Notes under the pieces: generated by a model
What the model was told of the DNA's origin: nothing
Seen by the model: the letters and a program-made list of their open reading frames with translations, nothing else
The model's database searches: none
Shown here: piece after piece, positions 61,733-64,000 of the stretch
How positions within the stretch are numbered: position 1 is the first letter of the stretch
Layout of the letters: each line of letters begins with the position of its first letter
Made by a program: the position numbers and the translations under genes
From: AP-15 sp963735445
GTDB lineage: Bacteria > Pseudomonadota > Alphaproteobacteria > ATCC43930 > CGMCC-115725
Assembly: GCA_963735445.1 (NCBI GenBank)
Contig: CAVTLC010000042.1
Span: 61,425-125,424, forward strand
Length of the DNA: 64,000 nt
Reading direction: 5' to 3'

Positions 61733-62662
61733 CTAGGCGGGACTAGGCCCGCTGCGGCGCCGGGACCGCCGGGCGCGGCGGCGCAAGGTCTCGCGCCACA
61801 GGATGTAAAGGCCCGAGGCGACAACGATCGCGGAACCGATCAGCAGGCCCGGGGTCGGCACGTCCCCCCACACCGCGAAGCCGAGGATCGTTGCCCATAC
61901 CAGCGACAGGTAGTTGAACGGCACCACCGCTGAGGGTGGCGCCAATGACAGCGAGCGCGTCCACCAGAACTGGGCGATCCCGTTGCCGACCCCGGCAAGC
62001 GCGACCATCAGCGCGTCGCCCCAGTGTGGGGCTCGGACCCCGAGCGTCAACAGACCGGCGGTACACAAGGTCATAATGCTCATCTGGTAAAGCGTCAGCG
62101 TCTCGGCCGATTCAGTCATGCTCATGCGGCGGATCGCGATCGCCACGGTCGAGATTAGAACCGCGTTGGTGAGCGCGAACAGCGCGCCGTAAGTCAGCGT
62201 GCCGGCGCCGGGATGGGTGATGATCAGGACCCCGACAAACCCGACGATCAGCGCCGACCAGCGGTGGATGCCGACTTTCTCCTTCAGGATCACGATCGAC
62301 AGCAGGGTCGTGAACAATGGTGCCGCGAAGCCAATCGCCGTCGCTGAGCCGAGCGACAGCACGCTGACCGCGAGGAACCAGCATAGCATCGAGCCGAACT
62401 GCGATAGCCCGCGCTGCAGATGCTCGCGGTAGCGTCGCGTCCGCAAGACACCCCACCCGGCACGCGGCAATACGATCGCCGCGGCGGTCAGGAACGCGAA
62501 CAGGGTGCGGCCGAACGCAACCTCGCCCAGCGGATAGCTGGCAAGCTGCCATTTCACGACCGCATTGCCGCCGGCGAACATCACGGTCGAGCCGACCATG
62601 TAGGCGATCCCGAGCGGGACCTGGTTGCGCCCCGCCGCCGCAGCCACATCGGCGACGGTCAT
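61733..62662 (-). CDS. EamA/DMT-family permease
   Basis: About 309 residues from the ATG at 62662; a TTG further upstream (62725) also fits. It has ten hydrophobic segments in two EamA halves. The first is MVGSTVMFAGGNAVVKWQLA, with GLSQFGSMLCWFLAVSVLSL, and the second begins around TLGVRAPHWGDALMVALAGV. The end (LIGSAIVVASGLYILWRETL) is typical for DMT exporters. The cargo is unknown; many relatives export metabolites or amino acids. Confidence 0.88.
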   Translation of the reverse strand: MTVADVAAAAGRNQVPLGIAYMVGSTVMFAGGNAVVKWQLASYPLGEVAFGRTLFAFLTAAAIVLPRAGWGVLRTRRYREHLQRGLSQFGSMLCWFLAVSVLSLGSATAIGFAAPLFTTLLSIVILKEKVGIHRWSALIVGFVGVLIITHPGAGTLTYGALFALTNAVLISTVAIAIRRMSMTESAETLTLYQMSIMTLCTAGLLTLGVRAPHWGDALMVALAGVGNGIAQFWWTRSLSLAPPSAVVPFNYLSLVWATILGFAVWGDVPTPGLLIGSAIVVASGLYILWRETLRRRARRSRRRSGPSPA

Positions 62663-62917
62663 CGCGCCGGGCCGACTGGCCGGATGTCCATCAGAACCAC
62701 TCTTTATGCGCAGTCGGATCGCCAATAGGGTCTATCTTGGCAATCCCTTGACAATAATCGGCATCGGCATTTTGTCCGACTGGTGAGTCCTCGTGCGCAC
62801 CACCTCGTATTGCCGGGGGCCGCACTGTTCGCACGAGCGGGGATTCCGAGGAATCGACTGTGCGCTTCCTCCGGGCTCCGCTTTCGCGGCGACGACGAGT
62901 TGACGGAAAACCGCCGA

Positions 62918-63680
62918 CTACTGCGCTGCGGCCCGCATCGGGATGCGTGCTTTTAAGAAGCGGCGCACCCGGTCGATCGTGCGTTGCCTAAGCGCCTCCG
63001 GCTCCTTCCACGGGTAAACCGTGATCTCGGCGTTGGGCGCCAGCGAGGCGACATCGATCGAGGTCTGCAGCGGATGCCCTGGTACGTCATCCGGCAGCAC
63101 CAGCATCGGCGTGCGGCAATTCCTGATGAAGTCACGCGACACGCTGTACAGGAAATCGGGCTGCACGGCGTACAGGTTATGCAGGTATTTCTCGATCGTG
63201 TCCGCCGACACATCGGGACGCCGCTTCATGAAGTCCGGCACCCAGTTGTCCTTGCTATGCCGGTACATGACGGTCGGGTTTTCCGGCCGATGGCCAACGG
63301 TCTGGCAGAACACCGCGGCCACGACGCGATCGGGCGCCCGCTGCAGCAGCTTGCCGGCAAAGCAGCCGCCGATGCAGTAGCCCATGTAAAAGAATTCGCG
63401 GATCCCGAGATGGTCCATCAGCCCGAGCTGGTCGTCGGCAAACGCGTCCCACGGGTCGCCGGTCGGGATCGGACCGGTCGAACTCGCCACCATTGGCGTT
63501 GCGCTGGTCCATCGTGATGCAGCGAAAGTCGTTCTTGAACTCTTCCATTGCGTTGATCACCGCGGTCGGCCAGTTGCTGACGCGCGAATTGAGGCCGCCA
63601 CCGGGAGTGACCAGCAGCGGGAAGCCGGAGCCGGTCTCCTCGTAGCGAATGCGAATGTCGCCCCTTTGATAGAATGGCAT
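62918..63680 (-). pseudogene. Alpha/beta hydrolase, frame broken by a one-base insertion
   Basis: The gene starts MPFYQRGDIRIRYEETGSGF at 63680 and is broken near 63485, where CITMDQRNANGG should continue with STGPIPTGDPWDAFADD after removal of one T. The second part has the nucleophile region FFYMGYCIGGCFAGKLLQR, in which the usual Ser is replaced by Cys (G-x-C-x-G: GYCIGG), then MLVLPDDVPGHPLQTS with an acid and PWKEPEALRQRTIDRVRRFL. The corrected length is about 253 residues. A Cys nucleophile occurs in dienelactone-hydrolase-like enzymes; the substrate here is unknown. Confidence 0.8.
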
Positions 63681-64000
63681 GACAGTCTCCTCCCGATATT
63701 TGGGCCGCCGCGCTCGTCGCGGCCGGCCAGTGTGCAGGCAGACGTTTTAAGCCAATCGGGGGAGTTTTCGGAAGCGTTTCACTGCAAGCGGCTCCGGATC
63801 AGGCCCGGTATTACCATGAAAGAACAGGTGCACCTGCGGCGCGCAGCGCTCGGCGAGGGTCTCCGTTGCGGGATTGAGCACCAGTAGGATCGCCTTCAAA
63901 CTTATCTCCGGTTACGGCGCCGAGCTGCCGACCCCCCAACCCGATGTGTCGGTACTTGCACCGCAGCGGTCAGCGATGCCGTCACCCAGAAAATAATCGG
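63681..64000. other. Right edge of the window, no gene seen
   Basis: About 320 bases with no convincing open frame. The promoter of the hydrolase gene should be here. A gene on either strand may begin beyond the window. Confidence 0.5.

Overview
This 64 kb window looks like chromosomal DNA of a high-GC alphaproteobacterium. The clues are a DUF2794 gene, the aroC-fabI-yihY-pdxH neighbourhood, the CoA-transferase and Liv-transporter content, and REP-like palindromes of types common in Rhizobiales and Rhodospirillales. I cannot place it to genus. Coding density is high from 0 to 46 kb and again from 57.7 to 63.7 kb. Between about 46 and 57 kb the DNA is accessory: small genes, DNA-binding proteins and a serine recombinase.

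Layout. 0-6.3 kb: housekeeping genes (sppA fragment, aroC, fabI on minus; yihY, pdxH, a CDF metal exporter and an SDR on plus). 6.3-13 kb: a TPR lipo/secreted protein and a di-haem oxidoreductase set between degenerate copies of the SDR 3' end, then VOC, HD-domain and Asp/Glu-racemase-like catabolic genes, yqgE and a peroxiredoxin. 14.9-18.8 kb: a CoA-transferase pair, a BKACE (beta-keto acid cleavage enzyme) and a PHB depolymerase, which together point to acetoacetyl-CoA/PHB metabolism. 19-23.6 kb: a patatin-like protein lacking its catalytic residues, two c-type cytochromes, a GST and small proteins. 23.6-27.3 kb: a complete Mla-type lipid transport operon (lipoprotein, MCE protein, ATPase, permease with its own STAS domain). 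27.4-36 kb: apt, a methyltransferase, alanine dehydrogenase, an FAD oxidoreductase, DUF2794, cytochrome b561, an MscS channel with a cyclic-nucleotide-binding-like domain and a Na+/H+ antiporter. 36-41 kb: a branched-chain amino acid type ABC transporter with LivM and LivG fused. 42-46 kb: an IS630 remnant, DUF917, a CaiB-type CoA-transferase, yajQ and tRNA-Glu(CTC).

The accessory region begins immediately after tRNA-Glu. Its most unusual part is 47.1-52.3 kb: two small excisionase-like proteins, then a protein built of about nine consecutive resolvase-type helix-turn-helix units, then a serine recombinase whose C-terminal tail carries three more such units, then another HTH protein. A pair of inverted repeats lies in the promoter region of the recombinase. 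The rest of the region carries GFA, SRAP and zinc-ribbon genes and broken copies of a zinc-ribbon tail.

The last part (57.7-63.7 kb) holds secreted proteins, including a PEP-CTERM protein joined in frame to a second secreted protein at a run of seven G, a paralogue of part of that second protein, an EamA permease and an alpha/beta hydrolase.

A caution applies throughout: at least ten reading frames are broken by one-base indels, nearly all +1. They occur in otherwise well-conserved genes, so many are more likely residual sequencing or assembly errors than decay. Positions are given so they can be checked.
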